NCBI GenBank assembly: GCA_051294375.1
Contig: CM119271.1
Location: 1,172,721-1,236,720, forward strand
Direction: 5' to 3'
From: Paraspadella gotoi
Lineage: Eukaryota > Chaetognatha
DNA: 64,000 nt
Made by a program: the position numbers and the translations under genes. Below, one piece after another: positions 49,432 to 64,000 of this stretch; position 1 is the stretch's first letter, and each line of letters begins with the position of its first letter. The notes under the pieces are model-generated. The model did not search any database, was not told the DNA's origin, and was given only the letters and a program-made list of their open reading frames with translations.

Positions 49432-52400
49432 TGCGATGGGAGGTTGAAAAATCGAGTTCGAAAAAGACGCACGGACGTAAACTGCGGGTTGTACAGAAAA
49501 ATTCGAGAAATAAGTGGGTTTTTTAAGGAAATTTGAAAAAAAAAAAAATTCGAATGAGGCGGATACTATATTACTACAAGAATGCTCGATCAAACCTTTC
49601 CGACGACGGTTAACAAACGCGCCAACATGATTTGGCCGCTGTTTCAAACGATAACGAAAAATTAATTAGGATCATTTACAAAGGCGAAGTTAATCGAGTG
49701 GCGCTTGGGTTTATTCGAGTCATGTTCCACCACGAACGAGGACGCTTACGGGCGAGTCCCTCAACGATGATAATTTTTGTGCCGAGTTTTTCCAGAATTC
49801 AATTTATTCGGTAACGGAAAAAAAAATAACCGATGATCCGCGCGCGGAATCGATTGGAAAACGATTCGGTCTGACTGATCCAAAACACGACGACCACAAA
49901 TCGTTGGCTCTCCTTCCGTGTCTTGACCGGCCGTGACCTGAATTTGTTCCTACTCCCGATATTTTGGACATCAAATGGCACGTCCATTTTCCCTCCTCAA
50001 TAGAAACGAAATATTTTCTAACATGTTCACCGAAAATGTACTTACCTATTATTTTTTTAGGTCACGTTCATATAGAATCACAATAGGCTCCGGTAGGGAC
50101 GTATATCGCGATACATAAGGACGATTCCACGTTGAAATGTATCACAAAACAACGTTAGCTCTTGAAAAAACGGTGTAGCTCAAATTTGTAACGTCTTCTC
50201 TTCTTTCTCAACGTTTAAAAAAGATGTCGCTCTCTTCCGAGGCCAGAAAAAGAGTGATGTTCTTTTGTTTATAATTACTCGTCGTCATAACAGGACATCT
50301 AGTGCAGTTAGACAAAACCTTATAAACTATTGTTCCTTTGTTTATAAAGGACAACATGGATACCTCGCGAAGACGAACCCCTGGTGTCGATTACACGAAC
50401 CAGTATCGCTTCAGCTTTACCCGAATCACGATAAAAACACGTCTCGTTAAAAAAGATTTATACATATAATTTCATGCTCGGCTTGTAAAAGTTGCAAGAT
50501 CATAACTTGCCAGTCGCCATGCCTCATCAATCTTCTCACGTGTCAAAATATGATCTTATTACTCCTAGGTTCTAATATTCCAGTCAGTGATGACAATGCT
50601 GTTTATTGACGTCTGACGCCTATTAATTTTTTCCTCAAATTTTTCTATTATTTTTTCTTTTAGGAATAAAGTTTGTAAAGTTGGTATTTCAATTTGTTTA
50701 AAAGACAATCCAATAATGGCATGGCGCTCAAACGAAAACTCCATGGGTTCTAGCAGTTCCCGGAGAACTGCGTTGGACCCACCTCGTCTAGAGGATTTGC
50801 TCAAAAAACGCAAATTAATAATGGTGGAAATTCGATGGAATAATCTCGTGTGCTCGCCCCATCGAGCCTTTAACTAACTGTGCCTCACGCTATGCCTTCC
50901 AACCATCAGACTATTGGTGGTGGCTTGAAGTTATCAGACTTGCCAAAAGGAAGAACTATACAACCGTAGGACACGTGCTCTCTCGCGTCAACGTGTTATC
51001 TTGGTACGTACACGCTGGACTCAATCTGGTGCGTCTCCAAATATCACGAACGCAGTTTTCGAAAGTTTGACCCAGGAATTGATAATTATACCCTTTTGAT
51101 GAGAAAATGAGTTTCCTTTCGCCACGGATCCAGGAGTTTTTCGTCTTCAGTTCGGTTTTTTATCTCTACGTCTTCTCCCTCTCTGCTGGGTCGAGGAGCG
51201 GCTTCTTACATTTCTCAAAGGTTTAATTGGCGACCAAATTTTGAAAATGCGGACGACGTTTGGCAAAATCGTCTCCGATTAATTGCATTAATGATGACAT
51301 TATTTTTTCTCAGATGGGAGAATCCTTCTATCCTATTGATAGATAGAATCGTCCTGCAATCTTCTTTCGATCTACGTTGCTAGAGTGGAATTAAAAGGAG
51401 CAGCCCCGCAGCCCGTCTTCATCAGTTATCCATGTTTAAGTTTATCCGCCATCGCCGTTTCATCGTTCTGAACAATTCATCTTATCGTCTAAAACTCGTG
51501 GCAATGTTTGCTATGCGCTAACCTTTTTGGTCCTTCTAAAGCAACCGATGCGCGTCGAATGAAAATACGGACCGAGTAGTTAAGGGCCTCTTTCTTTTTG
51601 CTAGATCGGGAGATTGAATATTTTGCGGAAAACCGTAGTCGTCGCCCGAACACGGGACTGCAGCTGAAAGCGTCAATAAGCAAACTGTCAAGCAAGGAGA
51701 GTACCTAGTACCTACAAGGTTTTCTGATCACGATTTCCTTTCTGCCACTAATCTCCACGTCGGTATTGTAAAAATCGATCACATTAAGCACGGGTTATGA
51801 AAGAAATCCTTGCGGCGATTAAGTCGAGAGAGCTTTGCTTTGCGCGAGCATCCATGACCAAAATTAGCCGCAGGGTAAGTTTAGATCCCAAAATTTAATA
51901 AAAAGGGTTGGGTTGACAAGTTAGGCGTCCAAACGTTGATAAATTTCTGTAGCGTTTCGACTGTTTCGTGAATTGTTTTCGAGTTTAGCGTTGATGTCGA
52001 AAAGTAAGTTTCTGGAAAATGTTGTTTTTTGGTGGGCGCGTCATTAAGTCCCTATAAAATTGGATGATTACGCGGTCCTCTTCTTTACTGAACGTCAATA
52101 TTTTTCTTGCCACTTCAAGTTAGTCTACCCCGAGCATATCACTCACCCGGGTCCCTCCACGTGAGCTCTCGTGTATCGCGCGGTATTGATTGTTATCTTT
52201 ACGAAAGATTGTTTAAAAATTTCGGGGAATAAAAAATTGGGAAGAACGGGTAGAAGCCTTTTCGTTTTCTAATATTTGATAATTGATACAAATTTCGTCA
52301 AACAAAAAAAAGGAAATTATTTTTTCACTCGAAAGAAGTCGACAGGAAAACGTAAAAAAAAAAATTCTGGAAAAACCTCTGCGAACGAAGCACAACTGAA

Positions 52401-52435
52401 AAGATCTCTATATTCGCCTTTCAAAAATAGACAGG
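49432..52435. other. 3-kb head-to-head spacer between the RRM gene and POLDIP3
   Basis: Divergent promoters for two RNA-related genes must lie here. Near 51870 the string CCGCAGGGTAAGTTT looks like a 5'UTR exon end, and ATAGACAG directly before GATGG at 52435 looks like an acceptor, so a POLDIP3 leader intron of ~560 bp is plausible. An 82-codon minus frame at 50565-50813 has ordinary amino-acid composition but no recognisable motif. No RNA gene is recognised. Confidence 0.45.
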
Positions 52436-55123
52436 ATGGCCGACGTGAATTTCTCACTCGACGATTACATCGCCCGCAAAGCCATTTCGGTCCCGCGCGC
52501 GACAGCCTCCCGCGGCGCGCTGGGACGAGGCCGGCCCCTCGCCGGGCGATTGGGCGGGCGACCGACAGGCCCCGCTCCTGTCGCCCCGCCCGTTCGACCG
52601 CTGATGAAGACGCCAGTCGTTGCCCAATCCTACGACGCGCGACAGAAAATTTTGGAGAAGGTTCGCCGAGGCGACGCACGCGACAAGATCATTTCCAAGA
52701 GTCGCCTGAAGCTCAAAGACGCTCGGGACCGAATCGGCAAGCAGATGCCGCCGCACCAGGAAATCGAGGGCGCGGAGGGATTTCCACCCAACGGCCGCAG
52801 CTTCCCCGACGGCGGAGTTTCTCGTCCACAACATCACTATCGCTCAGAAGCGCCGCCGCCGATGCCGCGCCACGCGGTCCCTCTGATGATGGCTAACGTG
52901 GATCCCCAAGATGACGTTTCACCGCGACGCCGACCAGACGCCCAAATATTCGGTCGTGACAACAACATCATCGTCATGGCCAAGAACGACTTCGCGGGAG
53001 GACGCGCCTACGATGACGCCGCCGCAGGATCGATGCACCGCGGAAATCCCGTTGTTGTCATCAAAAACGATCGGATGAGAGGAACCGGAGGAGGTGGAGT
53101 AGATTCGCCCTTATCGTCAATGCAACGCCAACGTCCAGCGCCCAATGCACCGACGACTTACCGCACCAGATCGTCGCCACCCCGACGCGGAGCTCCTCAG
53201 CAAGCATCCAGGAAAACTGCGCCTTACGATTCGACAACGGCTCGCCGTCACTTGCCCAACGAGTTCGCGGGCGCGCGCGGCCGAACGCCGCCCATGGATG
53301 CGGCCCGTATTAACCGGCGCACGCCCCCGAAGCATTACGATAGCGCAAGCGATGACGAATTGGCGGATCCAAGGAGGAAACCAGGGTTCGCGACAAAGAG
53401 GGCGGCACCACAGGCTCGTCAAGGTGAGTTTTATATTCATCGTCGATGTTTGTACGTATTTGTCATCCTGACTGTTTTGTGACTGAACATTAAGGCGTAG
53501 CAAAATTTCTAAATTTAACTTTAAGTAAAATTTTAAAAGTGAGGAACGAACAACATAATACTAATGAACATTTATGTAAAAAAAAATTGTAATAAATTTT
53601 ACAATTTACGCAGTAGGCCATATTTATACTAGTACTAATCCAATAAATGTTAAAATTTCAAAACAGTTTTTTCTAAGATTGTTTTGCAGATTTGGATTCG
53701 TCATAAAAAGTTAATTAAAAGAAATAAACTCTTTTTGAAAAATTATTTCATTAAGTGGGTCAAAAATTAGAAAAAGCTTTATTTTAAGCTGAAAATTAAC
53801 TTTTTATATATTGAATATAGTTTTTTAATTTTTAATCCACTTAATAAAAGAATTTTTAAAATGATTTATATTTTCTTTTATCGACTTTTGACGAGGAATT
53901 CAAAATTTAAAAATTTGTCGATTTTATAAGGATAGTACTATATATAAATAATTAAATATAGCCTACTGCGAAAATTAAAACACATAAAATTAATTTTTTT
54001 TACAAATTAATGTTCACTGATAGTATGTTGTTCATAATTGACTTTTAGAATTTTCGTACGTACCCTTCACTACGCTCTACTGAACATACTCTTCTCAAAT
54101 CATGCAAATAATATTTATTAACCATTTGCTCGTCTTGCGTAATCATTTTTAGTTCCGCGTCCCGAGAAACAAGCTCGACGCGGCTCGCCCGAGCCTGTTG
54201 CCTCTCGCCTCAGTTCGGTCAAGTCCAAACCTGTCGTTTCTCACGCTCCCGTCGCTAAGAAAAGGTTGGTTTCGGAATTGGAAAGATTTTATCCGACTCC
54301 ATCTCTTACAGTTGATCTTTTTTCGACGTTTTCAGTTCTTCGATCCTTCACGGAATAAAACCGGTCGTCGGAGGGCAACTGGCGAAAGAGTCGGATGTCG
54401 GGGACAAGCACAGTCCTATACAAGTAAGGAGAGGAAAAAATGATTAAGCAACACCACGATTAATGTTGATACTTTAAACTATGCCAGGGATACCGCGTTT
54501 TGGTGAGCAACTTGCACTCGATCGTCACCCAAGAGGACGTAGTAGAACTGTTTAGCGCCTGCGGAGCACTGAAACGAACGAAGATGATCAAGCCTAGCGT
54601 GGCCGAGGTGAGTGTTGGATCATCGACGTAGTAACCAAACGATAAAATATCGAAAAACCTTTTTTTCACCTCCTTTTAGGTGGTGTTCGTGAAGAGAGAA
54701 GACGCGGAAATGGCTGTTAAAAAGTACAACAACAGGGAATTGGACGGTCAGCCCATGCAGGTACGATTTCTGTTTGGGAGATCCTTTTTTAAATCAACAG
54801 TTAACCAGAGTCTGTATTTTCTCGTCGCAGTGTAAAATGCTGTCTCCTCCTTCCAAGTCGAGTTCGTCGTCGTTTTCCGACGGACCGATGTTGGGCGGTC
54901 GTCTCAAAGCTTCGTCCCAAGCCGCGGACGGTGAGAGAAAAACTCTTTATTTAGCTTTAAGGAGATAACTGTTTATATTTTTTTTTTCACGTTTGCTGTT
55001 TTCCTCTCCCCCACTTCAGACGTTGAAGCCACCACCATTCACAAGGCGTTGTTCAATACGAGCGCGGCGGCTCCCGCGTCCAAAGCCGCTGCCAAACCCG
55101 TCGTTTTCACCGTCAAGATTTGA
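52436..55123 (+). CDS. POLDIP3: POLDIP3 (SKAR/PDIP46), RRM mRNA-export and translation factor
   Basis: Exon-junction-linked RNA-binding protein that couples TREX export and S6K signalling to translation. Exons 52436-53423, 54153-54264, 54336-54423, 54488-54607, 54680-54760, 54831-54930, 55020-55123 give 530 aa (human 421), all in phase. N-terminus MADVNFSLDDYIARK matches the family's MADISLDELI. DARQKI, DARDKI and DARDRI are the characteristic DAR-repeat motifs. The RRM (YRVLVSNL, VTQEDVVELFSACGALKR, VAEVVFVKREDA, YNNRELDGQPM) is split by introns. C-terminus KALFNTS...VFTVKI matches human KALFKSS...FKIKL. The N-terminal disordered Arg/Pro-rich region is longer than in vertebrates. Met 52436 is chosen for its family match. 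Intron 1 holds an inverted-repeat element. Confidence 0.95.
53527..54054. mobile_element. Long AT-rich inverted-repeat element in POLDIP3 intron 1
   Basis: Left arm AAAATTTTAAAAGTGAGG...CATAATACTAATGAACATT...GCAGTAGGCCATATTTATAC is matched in reverse on the right by AATATAGCCTACTGCG...AATGTTCACTGATAGTATG...GACTTTTAGAATTTT. The element fills most of the intron and has no coding capacity. Segments resemble 13908-14275 and about 1280-1430. Confidence 0.6.
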
Positions 55124-55328
55124 TGAGACGTTGGAAACGGAGTGATAGCGTAGAATGTCATCGTCTCGTTGTCCTACAAATTTGACCGACTGGTCGAATC
55201 CTGACTCGAGTCAATTCCCTATGAAATTCTCGATCGATAATCGCAATTCGCTGTTAATTATAATTTTGATTCTTCGCGATCTCGCGCGAATCTTCGCTTC
55301 CAAATTATTTTCCTCGTTTTGGTTACTT

Positions 55329-55392
<64 letters not shown>

Positions 55393-55816
55393 TCGTTTTG
55401 TTTCAATTCGTTCTGTTAAAAATACATGTATCTAGAATATAAAAAGAAACTTATTTAGTTTTGTAAATATTAAATAACTTTTAAGCCACCGTCGTGGGGG
55501 GTGTTTTTTAAAGAGCGGGGTAAAAACAAACTTTTTGAGGTCTGATGTTTATCGAGTCTCATTTTCAAACACTTTGTTATTCTTCGCAATTTAATTTTAG
55601 AAAGGACGTTCCAGTTTTCTCTAATTAAAAAAAAAGCAGTGGCTAATTTTATTTTCCCCCTTTTTCGATCCGTCAGGTTTTATTGTTAGTAAATAGTAAA
55701 ATAACCGACTGGAAAATCTATTTAATTCATTCCGACCTAAATTACTAAGAAAAAGACTCCAGACTTCCTCCCTTATCTTCTTCCCTACGCGGATCACCCC
55801 TCCCTACCCGCTTACC
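55124..55816. other. Spacer POLDIP3 to SPCS3, with a (CT)n microsatellite
   Basis: POLDIP3 3'UTR and SPCS3 promoter. A pure CT dinucleotide run occupies 55331-55387. Nothing else recognised. Confidence 0.6.
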
Positions 55817-56980
55817 ATGCATTCCTTACTTTCCCGCGCCAACACCATCTTCGCCTTCACCCTCAGCGTCGTCGCCGGCCTCACCTTCTGCTGCTTCCTC
55901 ACCACGGCCTTCGACGAGCATCGGGTCATTAATTTAAACAATAATACTTATTTAGCTTAATTCGGCACAATATCTACAAAAATTAACCAATAAAAAAGGA
56001 TATTTTTTTTATTTTTAAATATTATGTTTTTTGTTATTTTTCCTTTCTGTTTCGTTGTGATTTGGTTTAGAACAAAGTTTGAAGAGAGATTTAACAACGA
56101 TTTTTATTTCATAGTGAAACGGACATGTTTCGACTCACATACTCGTATGTCGAAACATGTCCGTTTCACTATGAAATAAAAATCGTTGTTAAATCTCTCT
56201 TCAAACTTTGTTCTATTTTTAAATATTAATTTGGTTATCGGTCCTGTCCGAACATGATACCTATGTAAATCGTCTACGTAACACCTCAAACAATTAAATT
56301 TATCACGAGATTTAGTAGGACAAAGATTTGTATTATTCAGCTACTATGTATGTATAAAATTACCGAAATTATTCTTTCAATAATTGTTTTAAATTCTCTA
56401 TCTCGATCGCTCTTTTTAGGCCGATGTGGAAATTCAGACGATTCGACTCTTTGTGAAAAACGTTCCGGACTTCACGACCGATCGGTCCAAGAATGATCTC
56501 GGCTTTCTCAGTTGGGATTTGAAGGTGAGACTGGTAGGGTAAGTACTAAGGATCCTCCTGTCGGTTACCAAATGCGAATCGTCCTTTTCGCTCATTTCAG
56601 GCTAACTTGACTCATCTTTTTAACTGGAACGTAAAGCAGTTGTTTCTCTACCTAACGGCGGAGTACGAAACCTCGGATAACAAGCTGAATCAGGTCGTCC
56701 TCTGGGACAAGATCATCCAAAGAGGGGAGAACGCCGTCCTGGACTACAAAGGTCAAGATGGGATATGCATTGCGGACTTTCTCTGTTTCATGAGTAACTC
56801 TTTTTCCTTTCCCCAGGCCTGACGACCAAGTATTACTTCTGGGACGACGGAAACGGGTTGCTAGGCAACAGGAACGTGACGATGACGTTGTCTTGGAACG
56901 TCGTTCCCAACACTGGCGGGCTCCCGCGCATCGACGGTCAACACCGCCACACTTTCTCCTTCCCCGCCGAATACTCTTAG
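55817..56980 (+). CDS. SPCS3: Signal peptidase complex subunit 3 (SPC22/23)
   Basis: ER membrane glycoprotein subunit of the complex that removes signal peptides. Exons 55817-55924, 56420-56524, 56601-56751, 56817-56980, all in phase; 175 aa (human 180). Starts [20 protein letters not shown] with the single N-terminal membrane span. Lumenal landmarks: [56 protein letters not shown] (a conserved N-glycosylation site, NVT) and [10 protein letters not shown]. Intron 1 carries the hairpin element at 56066-56216. Confidence 0.97.
56038..56216. mobile_element. Hairpin element, near-perfect palindrome (SPCS3 intron 1)
   Basis: Arms TTTAGAACAAAGTTTGAAGA... and ...TCTTCAAACTTTGTTCTA are almost perfectly complementary over ~70 bp, with the centre TTTCGACTCACATACTCGTA. 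Same family as 28969-29158. Here the CTGAAGA box is missing and both arms end in CGAAACATGTCC. The ~25 bp to the left (to 56038) match the right flank of the 28969 copy in reverse. Confidence 0.7.
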
Positions 56981-57614
56981 CGAGATGCGGGGAAAGCGTG
57001 GAAGACGTCAACGCGCTCATCGAGGCGGCGACGACTCCGCGCCGTCGGCCGCGTCCTCGATTTGCGATCTCGCGAAAAAGACGTTTAGTCCAAAATTAGT
57101 ACTTTATCGCTGGTTTAATATTTAATAAAACAAACGGAAAAATAGAAAAGGCTGGTTCCCCATGGAAGGAATGTAACTCCCGATTTTTAACCGCGCATCG
57201 ATAAATTCATGATCTGAGAAAATCTTTGTATAATTACCGTTGATCCTCCTCGTGTTTTTTCTACATAGTTAATATTTCCCTGTAGTTTGTACTGTGACGG
57301 TTTTTAGGAAAGTCCAGCTTTTTCTTGGGCGTGGTGACAAGACGTGACATTTTCGGATTCCACGTTCTGCTACGTCCGCAACGCCGTTTTCTCCCGCGGC
57401 ACCGAAAGTCCCCTTTTATTCTCGACTATCCATTTTATGATATTAATTTTATAAATTGTCATTTTCTCTTTAAGCCTTTTAAGTATGCTCGCCTCAACTT
57501 CCTAATTTAGTTTTCGAAACGCGACAAGTTAAGAGCATAAGAAAAAACGATGCGGAAAATCTCGACTTTGATCTCCCCGCGTCGCCGCTTTCGGTGAAAG
57601 TAAGAGTCGCCGCC
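56981..57614. other. Spacer SPCS3 to MINDY
   Basis: SPCS3 3'UTR and the MINDY promoter/5'UTR. No further feature recognised. Confidence 0.5.
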
Positions 57615-59755
57615 ATGTCAGGCCAAATGGTCGTAGAACCGCCGGCGTTGGACGGGCTCGACCCTGAACAGGCGCCGTCGGCAACGACGATCTCCGCCTC
57701 GGACGCTGCCGACGGCGATCTCCCCGAGTCTGGCGTCGATTCCGCCGCCGACGGCGACATAGATAACACCGACGCCACCTCCGCCGGCGCTCACGAAATT
57801 TCCAACAACACCGACAACAACCTCTCCTCCGAACCGGCGTCGGATTCCGCGCCGACGCCCTCGACTTCGACGGCGTCGCCGCACGACGAGCCTCCCTCGC
57901 CGGATTCGCGGCTCGTTTCTCTGACGTCGGACGGTAAGATAATTTCCGGCGACGGAGCCACGCCGCCCGACGCTTCCGTTTCTACCGCTCCTACCGCCGA
58001 TGCTCCCGTTGCTTCCTCGAACACCCCGGCCCACGCGGGCGACGGTGCCGACAACGACGAAGATCAGAGCGTTTACCAGGTCAAGTGGTCTAAGTTTCAT
58101 TCGCTCGAGTCGCCCGTCATTACGCAGAACGAGAACGGGCCTTGCCCTCTCCTCGCCATCGTCAACGTGCTGCTTCTGAGGGGAAAGATGAAGATCCCTC
58201 CGGGAACCTCCATCGTCACCTACTCTCAGCTTATGTCGCTGCTGTGGGACTGCATTTTGACACAGGTCGGCGACAAAGTATTGTATGACTCAACTATGTT
58301 GTTGTAGTTTAATAATGTAAACTTTATTTTGACTCTTTCTTTAATTTTACTTTTAACTGATTCTTTTTCTAGGCCTATTCAATTTTTCGTGATTTTTTTT
58401 CTTTTTCTGAAAGTTTTCATCGATGTTTTTGTTTTACTTCTGATCTGTCACTTATCTTCAGACTCCGCAACACATATCCGCCGGGGAAAGGCTTAACTAC
58501 GAGAAGAACATGAACGACGCGATGGCTGTGATCCACAAGTTACAAACGGGGCTCGACGTCAACGTCAAGTTCACTGGCGTCGCCGATTTCGAGTGAGTTT
58601 CGGGGTTTTGAGGGTTTGGGAAGCGTCGAGACCACCCATCGTATTCTTCTCCCTCCTCCCCCCCCTCCCGCCTCTAAACAAAGGTACACGATCGAGTCCA
58701 TCATATTTGATCTCTTGAACATCTCCCTGTACCACGGGTGGCTTGTGGATCCGCAATCGCCCGAGACGGAGGCAGCCCTGGGCTCCTATAGCTACAACCA
58801 GATAGTGGAGCGCATTATCGCCAACAAGGCGTCGCCGAAGCCGGAGCTCGTGACGGAGGCGCTCATCGCTGAAGACTTTCTCGAGAATACGAGGAGCCAA
58901 CTCTCGTACCACGGAATTTGCGAGCTGCACAAGGCTCTCAAGGAAGGGGAGTTGGCCGTGTTTTTTAGGTGGGGAGCAGTTGGAAACGTTTTTTTTTTTT
59001 CTTTTTGTTTATTCGATTGATTTTGAAGACGGATTTTTGTCTTGGATCCATTGCTTGCTTCATATTGTATTATTTTTTTTTTTTATTCATTCGACTTTTC
59101 TTTTACTTTCTAAAGAAACAATCATTTCTCGACGATCTACAAGCAGAAGGAGGAGCTCTTCCTCCTCGTGACCGACCAAGGCTTCGTCAACGAACCCAAG
59201 GTCATGTGGGAGACGCTGGCCAACGTCGAGGGGGACGGACATTTCGTAGATCAAGAGTTCAACACCTTCACGCCGCAGACGACAGTCGCTCATCAGGCGG
59301 CGCCTGTGCTGACGAGGGACGAGCGGCAACAAATTGACGCCGACCTTCTTGTCGCCCTCTCGATGCGCGACGAAATGGAAAAGGGCGGCGCCTCCGCGGG
59401 ATCCAAACCGGCCGGCGCCGGCGTGGCTGCCGTTAGTCAAGATTCCGGGCGCCGTCTCGAGTCCGTCGAACCAGCGGCGGTAGCGGCGACGACGACTATG
59501 ACTCCGCAAGAACTGGCCGACCATCAGCTCGCCGTCGCGCTCCAGCACGAGGAGCAAGAGCGGCTAGAAGCGATGATGAACCAAGAACGTGGGAGCGGGG
59601 ACGGCGCCAGATCGGAGACCGCCACGGGCGGAAACGTTGGAGGGAGGTGTCGAGAGCCGGGCGAGGCCGGTCGAGAAAGTGGAGGGACTCAGGGGCGTAG
59701 ACCGCGCGAGGTGGAGGCTCCTGAAAAGAAAGAAAAAGATTGTGTGATTCTGTGA
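57615..59755 (+). CDS. MINDY2: MINDY1/2 (FAM63) Lys48-specific deubiquitinase
   Basis: Cysteine protease that trims long K48-linked ubiquitin chains. Exons 57615-58265, 58462-58592, 58684-58968, 59116-59755, all in phase; 568 aa. A ~150-residue disordered Asp/Ser/Pro-rich N-terminus precedes the catalytic domain. Active-site signatures: ITQNENGPCPLLAI with the catalytic Cys and oxyanion Gln, and NNHFSTIYK with the catalytic His. Other family blocks: TGLDVNVKFTGV, LYHGWLVDPQSPE, SYNQIVERII, LSYHGICEL and LVTDQGFVNE. A Glu/Gln-rich helix with ubiquitin-interacting-motif-like LIVALS/LAVALQHEEQ spacing follows. The last four residues, CVIL, fit a prenylation CaaX box. Met 57615 has a GCCGCC context. 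The long N-terminus favours MINDY2 over MINDY1. Confidence 0.95.
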
Positions 59756-63242
<3,487 letters not shown>

Positions 63243-63421
63243 AATTCTTTTGTTTTTCAGTTTAGACCTTCGTTTTGACTTTTTCGTGTTTTTTCCCGTT
63301 CATTCGTTGCTTGTTTAAACTTTAACTATCATTATGGATATTGAACTATCTCCTTACTTTTTCTTCGCTTTAGTTATTTTGTTAGTTTCGTATCAGTTTT
63401 TTTAAGACTCAATAGAAAACA

Positions 63422-63499
63422 ATGGCTCCCAAATACGCGATGGCCATCGGAAGAGTTAAAGACAAGGGGTTCCGTACGACGAAACACAAAGTGAGTGGG

Positions 63500-63555
<56 letters not shown>

Positions 63556-63871
63556 CGATCGTGCTCAGTGACAATCATGATTTTCAATCAAATCCCCTAT
63601 TTTCCCCCCTCGCAAGGCCCCTGTGAAGCCCTCCCGACGCAAGGGCGTCCAACATAAGAGAGTTCGCTTCGTTCGCGACTTGGTCCGCGAGTTAGCCGGG
63701 TTCGCCCCTTACGAGAAGCGCTGCCTCGAGCTGCTCAAGGTCTCCAAGGACAAGCGGTGTCTCAAGTTTGCCAAGAAGCGGCTCGGCGCCCACGTGCGAG
63801 GAAAGCGGAAGCGTGAAGAGATGCAGGCTACGCTGCAGGCGCAGAGGAAGGCGGCCAGCGCCAAGCAGTGA
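63422..63871 (+). CDS. RPL36: Large ribosomal subunit protein eL36
   Basis: 60S subunit protein. Two exons, 63422-63490 and 63617-63871, in phase; 107 aa (human 105). Family match: [48 protein letters not shown], and the basic tail KRKREEM with QRKAASAKQ. It starts only 180 bp after the RNMT stop, so its promoter is very short or lies within RNMT 3' sequence. The single intron begins GTGAGTGGGTGGAAGAGAGAGA and passes into a GA microsatellite. Confidence 0.98.
63504..63549. repeat. (GA)n microsatellite in the RPL36 intron
   Basis: Nearly pure GA run starting about 14 bases after the RPL36 donor. Confidence 0.95.
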
Positions 63872-64000
63872 AGAGGGTCGTCGCGATGGCTGGGAAGCGT
63901 GTTTTTTTTTGGGGGGGGGGTCATAAGAACTAAATGAAATTGTTTCCTTAAATTGTGAAAAAAAATCGTGTTGTAATTCTTTTTTTGAGGGCAAAGAAAA

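Noticed and set aside
48262-49536. Several long plus-strand frames
   Set aside because: All are antisense to the RRM gene's low-complexity N-terminal region, including the 24-bp repeat.
50565-50813. 82-codon minus-strand frame in the large spacer as a gene
   Set aside because: No motif, no splice context and no family recognised; kept only as a note in the spacer entry.

Overview
This is a window of an animal nuclear genome. It is intron-rich (phased GT-AG introns, exons near 50% GC, introns and spacers AT-rich) and compact, with eleven protein genes in 64 kb. Anillin, a kinesin-6 motor, a p38-type MAP2K and a thioester-protein (TEP)/alpha-2-macroglobulin gene together point to a metazoan. 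Long GA/CT microsatellites, small hairpin elements and many conserved-phase introns suggest a non-vertebrate lineage, possibly an early-branching one, but the species cannot be fixed from sequence alone.

Layout. (1) 317-24066, plus strand: a TEP/macroglobulin gene of about 34 exons. Its first two exons (317-479, 670-731) encode a signal peptide and the start of the first macroglobulin domain; exons 3-34 lie at 10435-24066. A complete ABCC (MRP-type) transporter gene, 3958-9115, sits in the intron between them on the same strand. The TEP has an LDLa module, has lost the thioester motif and ends in a membrane anchor, an architecture like insect Mcr. (2) 25489-32444, minus: anillin (20 exons). 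(3) 33054-43061, minus: a KIF20B-type kinesin-6 (25 exons, 1824 codons, the size of human KIF20B). (4) 44059-45096 and 45379-49431, minus: two intronless genes, a MKK3/6 kinase and a large RRM protein with long Glu/Arg/Lys-rich and Gly-rich regions. (5) 52436-63871, plus: POLDIP3, SPCS3, MINDY1/2, RNMT and RPL36.

Several genes serve shared processes: anillin and the kinesin-6 in cytokinesis; POLDIP3, RNMT, the RRM protein and RPL36 in mRNA maturation and translation. There is no operon-like logic; this looks like ordinary compact gene packing.

The non-coding fraction is rich in structure: hairpin elements, one carrying a hammerhead-ribozyme-like core; a degenerate CCTAA-rich element with inverted ends; a dispersed ~125-bp repeat; and GA tracts that begin at splice donors. 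Four frame faults in the TEP gene and a compensating pair in the anillin PH domain mean either assembly indels, unusual splicing or decay. They are listed separately.
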